NCBI RefSeq assembly: GCF_019175285.1
Contig: NC_056527.1
Location: forward strand, 114,304,530-114,368,529
Origin: Sceloporus undulatus
Lineage: Eukaryota > Chordata > Lepidosauria > Squamata > Phrynosomatidae
Direction: 5' to 3'
Length of the DNA stretch: 64,000 nt
Of the stretch, positions 20,231 to 34,854 are shown one piece after another (position 1 is the first letter of the stretch; each line of letters starts with the position of its first letter). The position numbers and the translations under genes are program-made. The notes below the pieces were generated by a model. The model saw only the letters and a program-made list of their open reading frames with translations. It did not search any database and was not told the DNA's origin.

Positions 20231-21356
20231 CTTTTAAACAAAATATCCTTTACAGGCATTCTGATATAATTCAGAACCGTAAAAGGACATTACTAGGTAC
20301 CTCCTTCAATATATCTTTACCAGTTTCCTGCTTCAACATTTCGAATAATTCTAAATTTTACCGGGGAGAGCAGAAGGATTGACAAAAATAAGGCATCGTG
20401 GGTTGGAAGGAGGGACAAAGACAATGTCAACATTGTCTGTATTACTTCATCCTTGGAAGCTGTAGAAACTGTAATGCTGACAAACATGAGTCCAGTGGGA
20501 CTGTTACTAGGAAGAGCTTTCTAATTAAGGGAGGTGATGTATTGGAGCAATATGCCAAAAACTTTAAGCCATCATCACTAGTGTCCAAGAAAAGGTTGGA
20601 CAGAGCTACTGAGATCCATGGAGGAGGAAAAAAAACTTAACAGTTTTGAAGATCCCTCCTAGGCAAATATTCCAAAGGTCTCCATTCTTAAACCCCATTG
20701 TATCCCCCGCCTCAATAATGGATTACGTAGGAATCCTGCAGACACCAACGGTTTGGGTTTGGAGCCCTATGATTGCCATTTATGTATGATCCAATATATT
20801 CTCTTATTGACAGCTAGTACTAGGTAATCTCTGTGGTTAACAGCCGCAAACATCATATCTTCCAACATTTCATAGATGAAAACTAGGACAGATGTAGCCA
20901 ACCAACATGAGAGTGCGGTCAAGGAAGATGGCAAAAGTTATTAATGAAGGAAAAGGCAAGGGTGCAGTGGTTTGCTTTTGCCTGAACTGACTGGTAGATT
21001 CCACTCCCTCATTTCCTCTCATCAGTGCTAAGTTAAGTGATTATAAACTACTTTTGTACTTTGAAAAGGGGAGTATCTTGCCAAAGAGCTAAGGAAGCAA
21101 GCTAGTGTAGGGAATGCAGAAGAAGGTTGCGTGCCAAAAACCATTCTATTTTACTACAGAGGCAGAGAATTCATGAGGGCAAGCCATCATAGGCAGTTTG
21201 GCCACTTGGCGATAATAGCAGCCTACAGGATTCATCCAAGTGCAAAACACTCCCAATTGCTGTAAAAATCCTGATGTATTTTGTTTATTCTGTAGGTGTA
21301 AAGCTTTCCTCTAAAATAGTAGGCTGAAATCTTATAGAGACACTTACCTGGGAGAT
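20231..21356. other. intergenic, unique-looking
   Basis: I see no exon or known repeat except TCTTATAGAGACACTTACCT at 21330-21350, a fragment of a common squamate retroposon end. Confidence 0.4.
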
Positions 21357-21580
21357 AGGCTGCTGCCACACTGGAGAATTAATGCAGTTTGGCACTATTT
21401 TAACTGCTATGGCTCAATGCTATGGAATCCTGGGATTTGTAGTTTTCTGTGGCACCAGAGCTCTCTGACAGAAAAGGCTAACTATCTCACAAAACGATAA
21501 ACCTCAAAATTGCATAGCACTGAGCCATAGCAGTTAAAGCGGTGTCAAGCTGCCTTAATTCTGTAGTGTAGATGCAGCCT
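21357..21580. repeat. palindromic MITE, family A
   Basis: AGGCTGCTGCCACACTGGAG pairs with CTGTAGTGTAGATGCAGCCT; inner arms GGGATTTGTAGTTTTCTG and CTCACAAAACGATAAACC. Confidence 0.8.
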
Positions 21581-21899
21581 AAATCGAACTGGACTTAAAT
21601 GGGATTTACATACGTACTTCTAAGTACATAGACACAGAACTAAACTGTGAATGGACTAATCCCGTATTATTCATTTTTGTGCCTGCCTTTCCAAATTTTG
21701 GTCCAACGAAAACTGGGAGGAAACAAACATTTAAGAAAACTATCCACATTCCCCAGAGTAATTTTCCCCCAAAAGGAAAAATAAATCACACTTTCATACA
21801 AAATACTACTAAAAGGGGGGGAAATTCCAGCATTTATTGGTTTTTTTTTTAAAAAAAAAATATTTGGTGATTCTTTTTTCAATAACAAAATAGTTGTGA

Positions 21900-23964
21900 A
21901 CAACTTGTGAGGGGACAAAAATAATAATAATTCTTCTAAAGCTTCCAGCATTTTAAATCCATTTCTACCCAGAAATGGGACCTTTATTGCTAAATGTTGA
22001 AAGGAGTAACAGAATTGAACAGCCTACAGGCTCCCAGCAATATATGTATATTTCCCTCCCAATGAATGGGTGTTTATTATTAATAGCAAAATAATAACAA
22101 TAATAACAATAATAAAGTGGAACCATAAAAATATTATTAAAAAGCCCACCCCAAAACACAAAATGTATCGTTAAACACAGTTTAATTCCGTTTGGAGACC
22201 ATTTGAAAAACACACAACCCCAAGCCCCCGTTAAAAATGGTCTGAACAGGAGAGAGTTAAGACATCCTCAATCCCGGCCTGCAGGAATTTGGGGGTTCTC
22301 CTCCCACCCCTATTCTATTTTCACCCACCCTGTTAATGCACTATTTTTTAACTTTTGTTTTTTAAAAAAGGCATTTCTATAGAATAATTAAAATTACATA
22401 TTCAACATTTTTTTCAAAAAGAAAATTAACATTTTTCCCCTAAGACAGGAGGTTAAGGCAGAGTTCTCTGGTGCAATACCAATTTTTCTTCCTCTTTGGA
22501 TCTCCTTTTTTTGTTGTTGTTTCTTTCTTTTGCAAACTTCCACTTTGGTGTTTGTTTGTTGGATCCAGAATTGATAAGAAGTGACAATTGTAAACTTTGT
22601 GCAAGTATAGTCAGGTGTCGGAGAGTAAACATTTTAGCAAACCTGGCTCGCCATCTCCATCTCCATCCCACCTCCCATGACTACTTTCCTCCTCCTCCTC
22701 CAGACCACCGCAACCATTCTCCCATCTCCCATACTCTCAAACTTGCTTCATTTGCTGTTGTGTTCATGTACCAATGGCCCATTCCCTTTCCAGATGTGGC
22801 CCATTAAGATGCCTCCCCAACCCTGAGAGGGATGGGCAGATGTGCCACGCCCCCATATTTTGACTCCGCCCTCTTATGTACCAACATGCGCCCTCCCTGC
22901 TATTTTCTATATGGACCGCTTCATCTATTGGTCCTCGCCCAATGGAATGATATTGTTCCCTTTGGAATGCTTAATTCCATTCCACCAACTTTTAACCCCT
23001 CCCCTTGGAATGTTACAGCTTCCCTTCCCCACCCACATTTGCATAGCTCCTCCCACTATTTAGCCAAATCCAAAATTCCCCAAATATTTGAAGCCATGCC
23101 CATTTAGTTTAAAGACCCTCTTCCCTCATTCTTCAGTAACCCAACAATGGACATCACCCTTGGTTCCACCATCAACCATCAACCTTGGATGGTTTCACCA
23201 TCAACCCAACCTTGGAAAGAAAGGCAAGAAGGGAGGGGAGGACAAAAGAGATTATCTATGGAGGACCAGAGCTGGGATAGGAAGAAAGAGATCTTAGGAC
23301 CCATATTTCGGACCGTGGGGTGATAATTTAACCTTTGTCTCACCAGGTTCTAGAAGGGGAACCTTAGTGGATGTTTGAAGTTAGGTTGATGTTGGATTTT
23401 GCAAGTCTTTTTTTTCCTAAGGAGGCCAATGGATGTCCCATCGTGGCCACAGTGGGGTTGGTGGAACCAAAACCAGCATGGAGAGAGGTCCTCTTTCGCC
23501 TCCTCAAATGTTACATAAATGAGCATGCTCAGCACACCCACCGTGTGGGATATTAGGAGGAGGAAGAGAGGGAACGCTAAGCAATGGCAGGAGGAGGAAA
23601 ACAGGGGTAGAGGAGATGGAAAGTGGACATAGAGCTACATATACTGATGCTGAAGGAAAAGGCAAAGGATGAGATTTTGGAAATGAAGGAATGGGGGAAC
23701 GGGGAGGAGAAGTCATGTTTAAGTAAGCTGCACAGGAGGAGGGCAGAAGGGACCAGAAGGTGGATGAGAAAAGAAGATGGGAATGTGTCAGGAAAGGAGG
23801 GAGCAGATGGTGGCAAGAAGAAATGAAGAAACACAGATGAGCCAACTAAAGGGAAGGGGGTTCAAGAAAGTAGAGTAGGAGGTGAGATGGTGACAAATGG
23901 CAGGAGACAAGAGTAGAGAGGAGTGGCCTGCCCTCCCAGCCAAGGTGGGACGCTCCTCACCCTG
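21900..23964 (-). other. MMP14: probable MMP14 3' UTR
   Basis: The approx. 2 kb after the MMP14 stop is free of the repeats that fill the neighbourhood, as expected of a conserved 3' UTR. Minus-strand AATAAA signals lie at 22073-22078, 21983-21988 and 21833-21838. Which is used cannot be decided here. The plus strand shows several weak open frames of no recognised similarity. Confidence 0.4.
22073..22078 (-). terminator. candidate MMP14 poly(A) signal
   Basis: AATAAA on the minus strand, about 1.9 kb after the stop codon. Alternatives are at 21983-21988 and 21833-21838. Confidence 0.3.
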
Positions 23965-24281
23965 TCACACCTTGTCCAGCAGAGAACGCTGGCAATACAG
24001 CAACCGTTTGGGTGTCCCGTAGCGCTTGAAGATAAGAATGGCGATACCCAGTGCACAGATGGTGAGGAGAAGCAGGATAGGTAAAACCACAGCGGCCGCA
24101 TTCACCGCCCCTTCACTGCCATTGTCCACCTCAATAATGATCACTTCTTCTCCCTCGCGTCGGTCATCTGAACTACATCCCATCCAGTCCCGGAGCACTG
24201 ACTTGGGGTATCCTGGCTCCACCTTCAGCTTCTCATTATTGAATTTCCAATAACGGTCGCCCTTGTAAAAGTAGGTGAAAA
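23965..24281 (-). CDS. MMP14: MMP14 coding exon 10 (last hemopexin repeat, TM, tail, stop)
   Basis: Acceptor CCTCCTGGCACAG. It encodes residues 473-577: [20 protein letters not shown] (end of hemopexin repeat 4), [16 protein letters not shown] with the Cys that closes the propeller disulphide, an acidic linker ([14 protein letters not shown]), the membrane span [20 protein letters not shown], and the 20-residue tail ending RRLLYC-like [14 protein letters not shown]. The tail keeps the known endocytic LLY, the palmitoylated Cys and the C-terminal DKV. The stop TGA is 23967-23965. Compared with human, the linker is a few residues shorter, explaining 577 against 582 residues. Confidence 0.97.
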
Positions 24282-24559
24282 CTGTGCCAGGAGGTTAAGC
24301 CAGACAAAGCAAGAAAGATGGGGAAGAAAAGGAAAAGGAATTAACTGCAGAGGAAAGAAACCCAAAAGGAACAATAGATATCTTTGTCCAAGGAAGTTCA
24401 GGAGGGAATTGTGAAATTCCAAAACCCATTTTCTAGGAAAGTGGGATTTGTCATATGACAACTTAAAACCCCGGTTTTCAGTTTCAGGCTGATAATCTTC
24501 TTTCCGTGTTCAAATGTAGAATTCAAAGACTGCAAAGACTGGGCTTCATGATTTAAACC

Positions 24560-24695
24560 AGTGTTTCTCAAACTTTGGTTCTCCAAATGTTTAAGACTTC
24601 AACTTCCAGAGGCCCCAGCTAGCGTAGCCAACAGTCAGGAATTAAAGGAACGGAAGACCAAAACATTTGGGGAGCAAAGTTTGGGAAACATTGGT
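24560..24695. repeat. palindromic MITE, family B
   Basis: TTTAAACCAGTGTTTCTCAA at the left is inverted to TTTGGGAAACATTGGTTTAAA at the right. Inner arms hold CTTCAACTTCCAGAGGCCCC. Confidence 0.7.
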
Positions 24696-26280
24696 TTAAA
24701 CTCTGACATCCAAATGTTATTTTCTCAATTGTGTTTTCAGTATGAACTCAGTTTTTCATTTCAGTCCCCCTTTAAAAAAAAAAAGAAATCTGACATGAAG
24801 CTCACATTCCGTCTGTAAATTATTATGCTAAAACCAGATTTCATTTGGAACATTTTTAGAAAGAATATCTGTTTCACACGGAGCATTTTCTTTGGGTTAG
24901 ATCAGCATTTAATTATACTCTGATGAAAGCACTGACAGTCCAGTTAGTCATTACTAACTTAACTCCCACTGATTTCAGTGGGTCTACCTTAAGTATGACT
25001 AAGTCTGGATCAAACCCATTATTTTGAATACAATTTTTTGAAAGCAAACCGTGACTTCTTCTTTTCATTTTACATTAGAAATGTCCAAGAGTAGCCTTTG
25101 ATTCCAGGTCAGCAAATTTAAGGCTAGCTTTTCAATGCCAATTCTGTTTTTTAGAAAAGGCATTTCAGATTTTATTTAGGCAAAACAGTTTTCTGATCCA
25201 AGATAGGAAAAGTCCTTCTCAAAAATACACATATAATCAAAACTCAATTCATTTTAATAAATTATTGCTAGTTGTCATTGCTGAATCATTTTATGAACAC
25301 ACACTTACTCATCAATGACAATCAACAACAGTTCACTAATTAAATCTTATGACATATCAAAGGATTATTATCAGGGATTGCAAACCAAATGACTTATTTA
25401 AAAAAAAACACTTCTGGTTTTTTTTAATTATTCATATTTTTTTAAGTCTGGCTATTATTACTATTTTCCAACCCTCTTACTGGAACAAGAATGACTGTTT
25501 GAATTAACTTTAACAGTTTATTGTTAGCTGGTCATTGCCAGACCATTATCCAGTGTCAGTTGCTTCTTTTTAATTACTTTCTTTTATAGTGCAAGAAATC
25601 TCATTAAAGGGGTTAAAAATGAAGTTAACATAAATTCAACCAAAAAGTGCTTTCAAAGAGCACTTTCTAAAGAACAATTATTAATTAAGCTAGAAGCCAT
25701 AACATCTAAACTGCATTTTGCTACTTAATTTTCTGATTTAAACCGTATACTGGTGTAGTTCTACATATTAATGTCAAAAAAATGTTTTTAACAGTGATTG
25801 CTTTTTTAAAAACTGGTTTGTTTTTTAACCTTGATTATTAGTAATTAGCAATGTGACCATCTTTATACTGCCTGAAATTTATGTGGAAGGGATAACTGGA
25901 CATAACAAGCACATCTGAAAGGATGTGATATATCTTCTTTGCATCCCTTGGCATTACATTCCTTTATAAGATTCCTGTGGATAGCAAAGATTGGCAGGCA
26001 AGAGGGAAAACATACCCTCACTGCAATGCTAAGCAAACCCAAGTAGGACAGACGTAATTTAGATTTAAACTCTCACTCAGCCATAAGATTCTTGTGTGAC
26101 CACACTCTCTCAGCCTAACTAATCACCCAAGATAAACCTGATAATGTTCTTTTTTCACACAATGGCTTTCCTACACCGATGACACTGCTGTATGACAGAA
26201 TGTTAGGAACTGGATGTTATATACAGAGAAGTCCATGCTAGGAAGTGGGTTCTTTTTCTCCACTTTTCTTCCCTTTCCAT

Positions 26281-26485
26281 AGGTTAAATCTGCACTGTAG
26301 AAATAATGCAGTTTGACACCGCTTTAACTGGCATGGCTCAGTGCTATGAAATTCTGGAGTTTATACTTTTATGGGATAGTTAGCCTTCTCTGTCAGTGAG
26401 CTCTGGTGCCACAACAAGCTACAAATCCCACAGGAATTAAAGCAGCGTCAAACTTCATTACTATATCTGCAGTGCAGATTAGACC
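26281..26485. repeat. palindromic MITE, family A
   Basis: AAATCTGCACTGTAGAAATA at the left and ATATCTGCAGTGCAGATTAG at the right. It lies 33 bp from the MMP14 exon 9 donor. Confidence 0.75.
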
Positions 26486-26518
26486 GCAGTGACATCCCAG
26501 TCTTTACATCCCTCTTAC

Positions 26519-26634
26519 CTTCGTCGCTGGCCATAAAGGCCCCCCGGGGTGAGTCAGGGATCCCTCCCCAGACATCAATGTTTTTGGGGTAGTCGGCCTC
26601 AACAGTTCGGCTCTCTTCATTAAAGCGGTAATAT
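26519..26634 (-). CDS. MMP14: MMP14 coding exon 9
   Basis: Acceptor TTTCATTACTCAG, donor GAAG|gtaaga. It encodes (K)[38 protein letters not shown] plus one base: residues 434-472, hemopexin blade 3/4. Human reads [38 protein letters not shown]. Confidence 0.96.
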
Positions 26635-28314
<1,680 letters not shown>

Positions 28315-28645
28315 CTAAACTAGTTCAGCACTCCCTTGAAATGGAGGATCAATTTGCACCCCCATTTCACTTAGACAGTGGGCTAAGAGCCAATCTTGGT
28401 TGCCAAGAACAGTATTCACTGCGGCATTTATCCTGTTGGGAGAATATAGACAGTTCTGAAGCAAAGGGAAATAAAATTAACTAGACCCTCTTTCCCCTCC
28501 TCTCTTTCACCTGTGCTGGACACTGAAGAAAGGTAATAGGAAGAGATTCATTTGAAATGCGGTGTTGGAGAAGAATTCTATGGACACCATGGACTGCTAA
28601 AAAACAAATGAGTAAGTCTTAGATTTTAGTTTTGTGAGATATTTA

Positions 28646-28992
28646 GGGGCTATCCAGACCGACACTTTGTGCCGGCCTGTGCACGGGGTGAGGCCTGAGC
28701 GTCCACATGCTCCAAGCCCTTACGACGATGCCCGGGGGCCATTTTGGCACACGGCCTTCTAGACAGAGCACGCCATGATGACGCACCTCCACCACAGTGC
28801 CGAAATGACGCAGCGTGGAAGGCGCGTCATAAAGCCAAGCTGTGGCACTTATTATGCCCCTTCCAGAGAACCATTTGGGGCAGCTTCTTTTTGCTCCCTC
28901 CAGAGTGCCGATCTGTGCTGCTGCATGCGATTGCTGTGGCACCAATACAGGGCAAAAAGGGGCGGTTGCATGTCGCCCATCTGTATAGCCCC
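28646..28992. repeat. GC-rich TIR element (hAT-like) nested in a family A MITE
   Basis: GGGGCTATCCAGACCGACAC at the left pairs with CATCTGTATAGCCCC at the right. The interior is CpG-rich with ATGATGACGCACC and inverted GGCGCGTCATAAAG. Left host flank TTTTGTGAGATATTTA and right host flank TCTTCTCTATCTGGGAGCTC are the two sides of a family A MITE. Confidence 0.6.
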
Positions 28993-29117
28993 TCAGTCTT
29001 CTCTATCTGGGAGCTCTGATGCCACAACAAACTAAAAATCCCAAGATCCCATAGGATGAAGCCCTGACAGTTAAACCGGTGTCAAAGTGCATTCATTCTG
29101 CAGTGTGGCAGCAGTCT
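28993..29117. repeat. right half of interrupted family A MITE
   Basis: ACAACAAACTAAAAATCCCA and ATTCTGCAGTGTGGCAGCAG form the right arm; the left arm (from about 28612) is cut off by the element at 28646. Confidence 0.65.
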
Positions 29118-29118
29118 G

Positions 29119-29370
29119 AGATTGTTGTACTTTGGACATGACATGAGGAGACATGACTCATTAGAAAAGACAGTAATACTTGGAAAGGTGGAAGACAATA
29201 GGAAAAGAAGAAGACCACACTGTGAGTGGATAGACCTAATAAAGGAAGCCATAGCTCTGAATCTGCAAGACCTGAGCAGAGTTGTTAATAACCAGAAGAC
29301 TTGGAGGTCTCTTGTTCATATGGCCATCACATGTCAAAGTTGACTTGATGGCAATTTACAACAACTTTCA
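29119..29370 (+). repeat. BovB (RTE) LINE 3' end fragment
   Basis: Encodes LYFGHDMRRHDSLEKTVILG, KVEDNRKRRRPHCEWIDLIK and TWRSLVHMAITC, the BovB ORF C-terminus. It ends with AAGTTGACTTGATGGCAATT, TACAACAAC. Confidence 0.8.
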
Positions 29371-30003
29371 CTTGCAAGGGAAAATTGGACAAATGAAAGA
29401 TAAGCAGCATGGTGCTGAAACTTGGTTTTCAACTCTCATTTGTCCATAAAGCCCTTTACATTTTGTGTGCATACATGCACTTGCACATATTAGCGCAGCC
29501 ACAAGAAAGCCAGAAAAGTGTCAGTGGAACCCTAAGTATTTACACAGACTCTTGGATATAAAACAAAAATAAAACAAGAGAAATCACAATCTGAATAACA
29601 TCGGCAACAAAACTGCGCATAAAAAATTCAGACAAGGAGATTGGACGGCCAGGGATCCCAGGCTGATCTCACAGGAAACAGGTACCTGATGCTGCTCTAA
29701 CTTACACAGCCATGGCAAAACTAAAGCCAAGCCACAAATCTGGCTTGGCCTTGTAAATTTTGCCTGGAGCCAAGCTGACTGGCTGCAAGATTATCTGCAA
29801 CGACTGATGGTTCGCAGAGTTTAAACTATCATGTATCAATGGTATTTAAACTGCTCAGTTTGCACTAAGCAGAAAACTATCTGGGGAAAAGAAATAATAC
29901 ATTTGGTTAAACAGTATATAAGCATTCCAAAGAGTTCAGGCAGGCAGCCTTGGCATGATGTGACCATCCTCAGAGGTAAAGGAGTCTGTAATAACGCACA
30001 AAC

Positions 30004-30142
30004 CTTTAAAGAAAACAAATTTGCCATCCTTCCTCTCATAGGCTGTGTTGATTGTGGAAGGAAGACCAACCCAGAACTGACCAATGGGGAGAGGGTACCC
30101 GTCCATCACACGGTTGTTCCGGACCCGCCAAAACCATTTGTC
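30004..30142 (-). CDS. MMP14: MMP14 coding exon 7
   Basis: Acceptor TTTAATTTTCCAG, donor AAAG|gtttgt. It encodes [40 protein letters not shown] and KFVFFK plus one base: residues 338-383, hemopexin blades 1-2, including the VMDGYP loop region used in MMP14 dimer contacts. The donor +3 to +6 bases (TTGT) are weak compared with the other MMP14 donors. Confidence 0.96.
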
Positions 30143-30195
30143 CTGGAAAATTAAAATATCAGGAACCAATCCAAGCATGTTAAGTTATGCATGCG

Positions 30196-30196
<1 letters not shown>

Positions 30197-30236
<40 letters not shown>
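30197..30236 (+). repeat. (TG)n microsatellite
   Basis: Roughly 19 uninterrupted TG units in MMP14 intron 6. Confidence 0.95.
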
Positions 30237-30237
<1 letters not shown>

Positions 30238-30699
30238 CTGACATAATAAATGATACAGAATAAGAATGAACCTGCAGAATTTAACTTTTACAAGAGTTAA
30301 AATGTAGTTTTTAAAACACAAATTTAACATTTCCAGGGTCCGTAAATCTGAAGCAGGTAGATTGTGGCCCTCCTAATGTTTTTGGACTGCAACTCTTATC
30401 AGCCGCAGCCAACGCTGAGCATGAGAGGAGTTGTAGTTTATCAAGAACGGCAGGGCCATGTATTCTTTACACTGTATTAAAGTCCCAGCAGTTTACTTTA
30501 GCTTCTAATTGGTGTCAGATCCTGTTTTGCCCACTGTGTATATGGTATGGACTGACTGTAACTGGTCTTTGTGATTTGTTTGTTGTTATTGCTGTTGGTC
30601 TACTTGCTTTTTCTGTTTAAAGGTCTTAACTTTTGTTGTATACCACCTTTTCTGGCTGCACTTTCTGAACCTTTCAAAGTAAGCAAATATCTAAATACC

Positions 30700-30928
30700 C
30701 TAAAGGCACCAGCTCCTGTCTGATCTTGGAAGCTAAGCAAGGTCAGCCCTGGTTATTACTTGGATGGGTGACTACCAATTAATACCAGGTGCTGCAGAGT
30801 ACATTTTAGAGGAAGGAAATAGCAAAACCACCTCTGGGTATTCCTTGCCTATGAAAACCCTATTAAAAATCCATAAGGTTGCCATAAGTAAAAGACGATT
30901 TGAAGGCACACACACACACACACACAGA
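30700..30928 (+). repeat. 5S rRNA-derived SINE
   Basis: 30703-30796 matches the promoter half of 5S rRNA: TGTCTGATCTTGGAAGCTAA, GCAAGGTCAGCCCTGG, TACTTGGATGGGTGACTACC and AATACCAGGTGCTG. The following body and 3' end (AGGTTGCCATAAGTAAAAGA, CGATTTGAAGGCACACAC) equal those of the tRNA-headed SINEs here. The CA run at its tail is expanded. It is a SINE, not a 5S gene, since the 5' part is missing and a retroposon body follows. Confidence 0.85.
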
Positions 30929-31260
30929 GCAACAAGGGGGGGGCATGAGTGCTGATATTACTAAGTGGTGTAGTGGTATGTTTATCCTATGATTCTGCAA
31001 TCAAAATATACCAACACGGAAAGGCTTTCCTCCACCTGGCTCCATTCACCTAACTACCCAAAATTAAGTTCCTAATCTATAACGCAGAGTAAGCAAGACT
31101 GAAAATGTATAGGAAGGCTCTTAAACTGGATGAGGTTCTTTGCAGGGTTTCTGATAATGCGGGGAACAGGCTTCCATGGTTCATATAAAGTTTATCTGCA
31201 ATGCTAACTGAAGGGTAAATAATCATGCAAAATAAACTGTTATATTTCCATATTTCATAT

Positions 31261-31483
31261 AAGTCTGCATCTGCACTATAGAATACAGTTTGACAGCGCT
31301 TTAATTGCCATGCCTCAATGCTATGGAATTCTGGGATTTGTAGTATTGAGAGATATTTAGCCTTCTCTGCCAGAGAGCTCTGCTGCCACAGCAAGTTACA
31401 AATCCCAGGATTCCATAGGATGGAGCCATGACAGTTAAAGCGCTGTCAAACTGCATTAATTCTGCAGTGTGGCAGCAGCTTAA
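31261..31483. repeat. palindromic MITE, family A
   Basis: AGTCTGCATCTGCACTATAG pairs with TCTGCAGTGTGGCAGCAGCT; inner arms TGGGATTTGTAGTATTG and AGTTACAAATCCCAGGATTC. Confidence 0.8.
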
Positions 31484-31655
31484 GATGCAGAATCAAGAAG
31501 GTTGATCTGGTGTAACTTTTAGTTCGGGGGCCAGGACTGAGAAAGGAGACAGAGATGACTTTGAAGCACGACTGTTCCCTCTGTTCCAGTCCACAGCTCC
31601 TTCTCCTTTCTCTCTGCATCGCCTGCAGCTCCGATGTTCCTCCTTTCAGCCTCAC

Positions 31656-31819
31656 CTTGAAGACAAACATCTCTCCCCTTAGCATAGCAATAGTGTCAAA
31701 TCTTCCATCACAGATGTTTGGACCATACGAGGGGTTTTTGGGTGGCCGGTCAGGGACACGGGGCTTCACGGTCGTTCGAGGGACTGGCGGAGGTTTACTA
31801 GGGTGTCCCATTTCAGAAC
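31656..31819 (-). CDS. MMP14: MMP14 coding exon 6
   Basis: Acceptor TTCTTGTCTTCAG, donor CAAG|gtgagg. It encodes (G)[39 protein letters not shown] and [15 protein letters not shown]: residues 283-337. The proline-rich hinge leads to the first hemopexin blade with its disulphide Cys (NICDG). The hinge differs from human (SGFPTKMPPQPRTTSRPSVP), as hinges usually do. Confidence 0.96.
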
Positions 31820-33137
<1,318 letters not shown>

Positions 33138-33445
33138 CACTCAGATCATCGTTGCGAGACGTCCAGGGCTCAGCCGCATCAAAGTGAGTGTCGCCACCAA
33201 TGTGGGGTCCGGGGAAATAGGCGTGGGCCAGGAAGCCCCCTTCGCCATCAAAGGGGGTGCTGTCACCATGGAAACCTTCCGCAAAGAAGATCATGATGTC
33301 GGCCTGGGGTTCGTGGCCTTCGCGCACAGACGAGTAGGGAACCTCGCGGAAACGCAGAGGCGTGACTGACTGCCATACGTTGAAGGCACGTCGGATGGCA
33401 CTGAAGGTGGCATGCTCACCCACTTTGGGTGTATAATTCTGGATG
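33138..33445 (-). CDS. MMP14: MMP14 coding exon 4 (catalytic domain)
   Basis: Acceptor TTCTATTGTAG, donor AGTG|gtgagc. It encodes (C)[79 protein letters not shown] and [20 protein letters not shown] plus DLSG: residues 126-228. The structural zinc and calcium ligands ([16 protein letters not shown]) are kept. [14 protein letters not shown] is the MT-loop specific to membrane-type MMPs; human has PYAYIREGHEKQAD. Confidence 0.97.
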
Positions 33446-34342
33446 CTACAATAGAAGCAGAAGTTTACATCCCTGTGCTAGAAATGACCTTGCCCCAACA
33501 CTGATTTAAATCTAAGATTCCCAGGGCATTTTAGGTCTAATGGGATATTACCACTTAAGACCACCTTCTGTACCCCTACACTTTCCCCTAGTCACCCCAA
33601 ACTCCTGCTATATACCTAACTTCAGATGTTCTCCACATCCTCGTATTTCCATCTGTCCCCCTAAAATGATCTTCCACATTCCCTCTCCTTTCTCAGTCCC
33701 ATAAATTTTCTTTCCCTCCTAGGAGATGACTTCATATTCAAGAATGTCACCAAAGGATCATTACACCATTTTCCCTTTATTTGACCGCCATTTTTGAAGA
33801 CCTTGACAAACATTAAAAGTCAGCATGGGAGATGCAAGAATCTATTCTCTAGAAACCCACAAATCTGGTTTGTAGTACAAAGACTATTGGTTTATCTGGA
33901 GTTTCAGATTTCTTCCTTTTTTTACAGTTATCTAAACTGTGCACATTGTGTATTTTTGAGAAATCCAGGAAAGGCCTTTAGGGGTAGTGCATCACATCAC
34001 ATTTCATACAGCTTTTGGCCCCTTTAGGAAGGCCTACTCATGAGACCACAAGGTTTCCTATAACTCATCTGTCTTCTCCTTGCCTTCCCCCACACTTCTC
34101 ACAACAAAAAAAACACAACTCCAAATTTTACTTTGATTTCCTGGTCAGGATGAAGTGTGTATAAACATATGTCCAGTTTGCATCCTTTTTCTCATCAGTG
34201 TTCCCTCCCTCCAGCCCCAGTCACATTAATTTCTACATCTCCTGCTCTCCCTATAATGGATCCAACACAATGTTAATCTTCTCTCCATTCCCACAGGTCA
34301 GTTCCTCCCTTCTCTCAGCACTGGCACTATTCCAAACCTCAC
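33446..34342. other. MMP14 intron 3
   Basis: About 900 bp of pyrimidine-leaning unique sequence. No repeat family or exon recognised. Confidence 0.5.
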
Positions 34343-34465
34343 CAAAAGCTCAGATCATAGTGTGACCACTTCAGCCCCTGGATGGCGTAGCGCCTGCGTC
34401 GTACATTGGCCTTGATCTCTGCGCCAAACTTATCTGGAACACCACAACGAGGTTTCTTCATAGCC
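34343..34465 (-). CDS. MMP14: MMP14 coding exon 3 (cysteine switch, furin site)
   Basis: Acceptor CTTTCTTCCAG, donor TTTTG|gtgagg. It encodes (K)[39 protein letters not shown] and F plus two bases: residues 85-125. PRCGVPD is the cysteine switch (Cys92) and RRRR-Y (107-110) is the furin cleavage site that yields active enzyme starting YAIQG. Human has RRKR at this place; both satisfy R-X-(K/R)-R. Confidence 0.97.
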
Positions 34466-34590
34466 CTGGAAGAAAGAAGACATGTGTAAGTTTCCAGCTG
34501 TGTCTGAGGATAGTGTTCCAAGTACAGTACCTCAATTTTTCTGCTGGTCTACCTATAGTGGTGGAGTAGAGGCAAGGCTAAGAAGGTCAA

Positions 34591-34614
34591 CATCTATCTA
34601 TCTATCTATCTATC
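34591..34614. repeat. (CTAT)n tetranucleotide run
   Basis: About six CTAT units. Confidence 0.9.
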
Positions 34615-34854
34615 AACAATGGCATAATCTGTCATCTTGCTCAAAGTTTCCTAGGTGTTCTGAGCTTAGATACAGTCCTTACAAAAGGTGTGGAAGCAAG
34701 GATGGACTTGCAGCAGTTGCTTGGTCCTGTATATGCAATCAAGATCCATTAGCTTTACAAACTACTGGTTCTAGTGGAGCCGAAAACTGATAGAACTGGG
34801 TTGCCGATATGGATGCACCTAAATGTTTGACTCTCCTTGGGAACAAAGTTGTAA

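Larger units (their letters stand above)
24282..26518. other. MMP14 intron 9
   Basis: Holds a family B MITE (24560-24695) and a family A MITE (26281-26485) that ends 33 bp from the exon 9 donor. TTAACTCCCACTGATTTCAG near 24960-25015 is a common squamate retroposon end. 25020-26270 is AT-rich with no recognised repeats. Confidence 0.6.
30143..31655. other. MMP14 intron 6
   Basis: Holds a (TG)n run (30197-30236), a family B-like piece (about 30353-30440), a 5S-derived SINE (30700-30928) and a family A MITE (31261-31483). Confidence 0.6.

Noticed and set aside
30703-30796. 5S rRNA gene
   Set aside because: Only the downstream part of 5S is present and it continues into a SINE body and tail.
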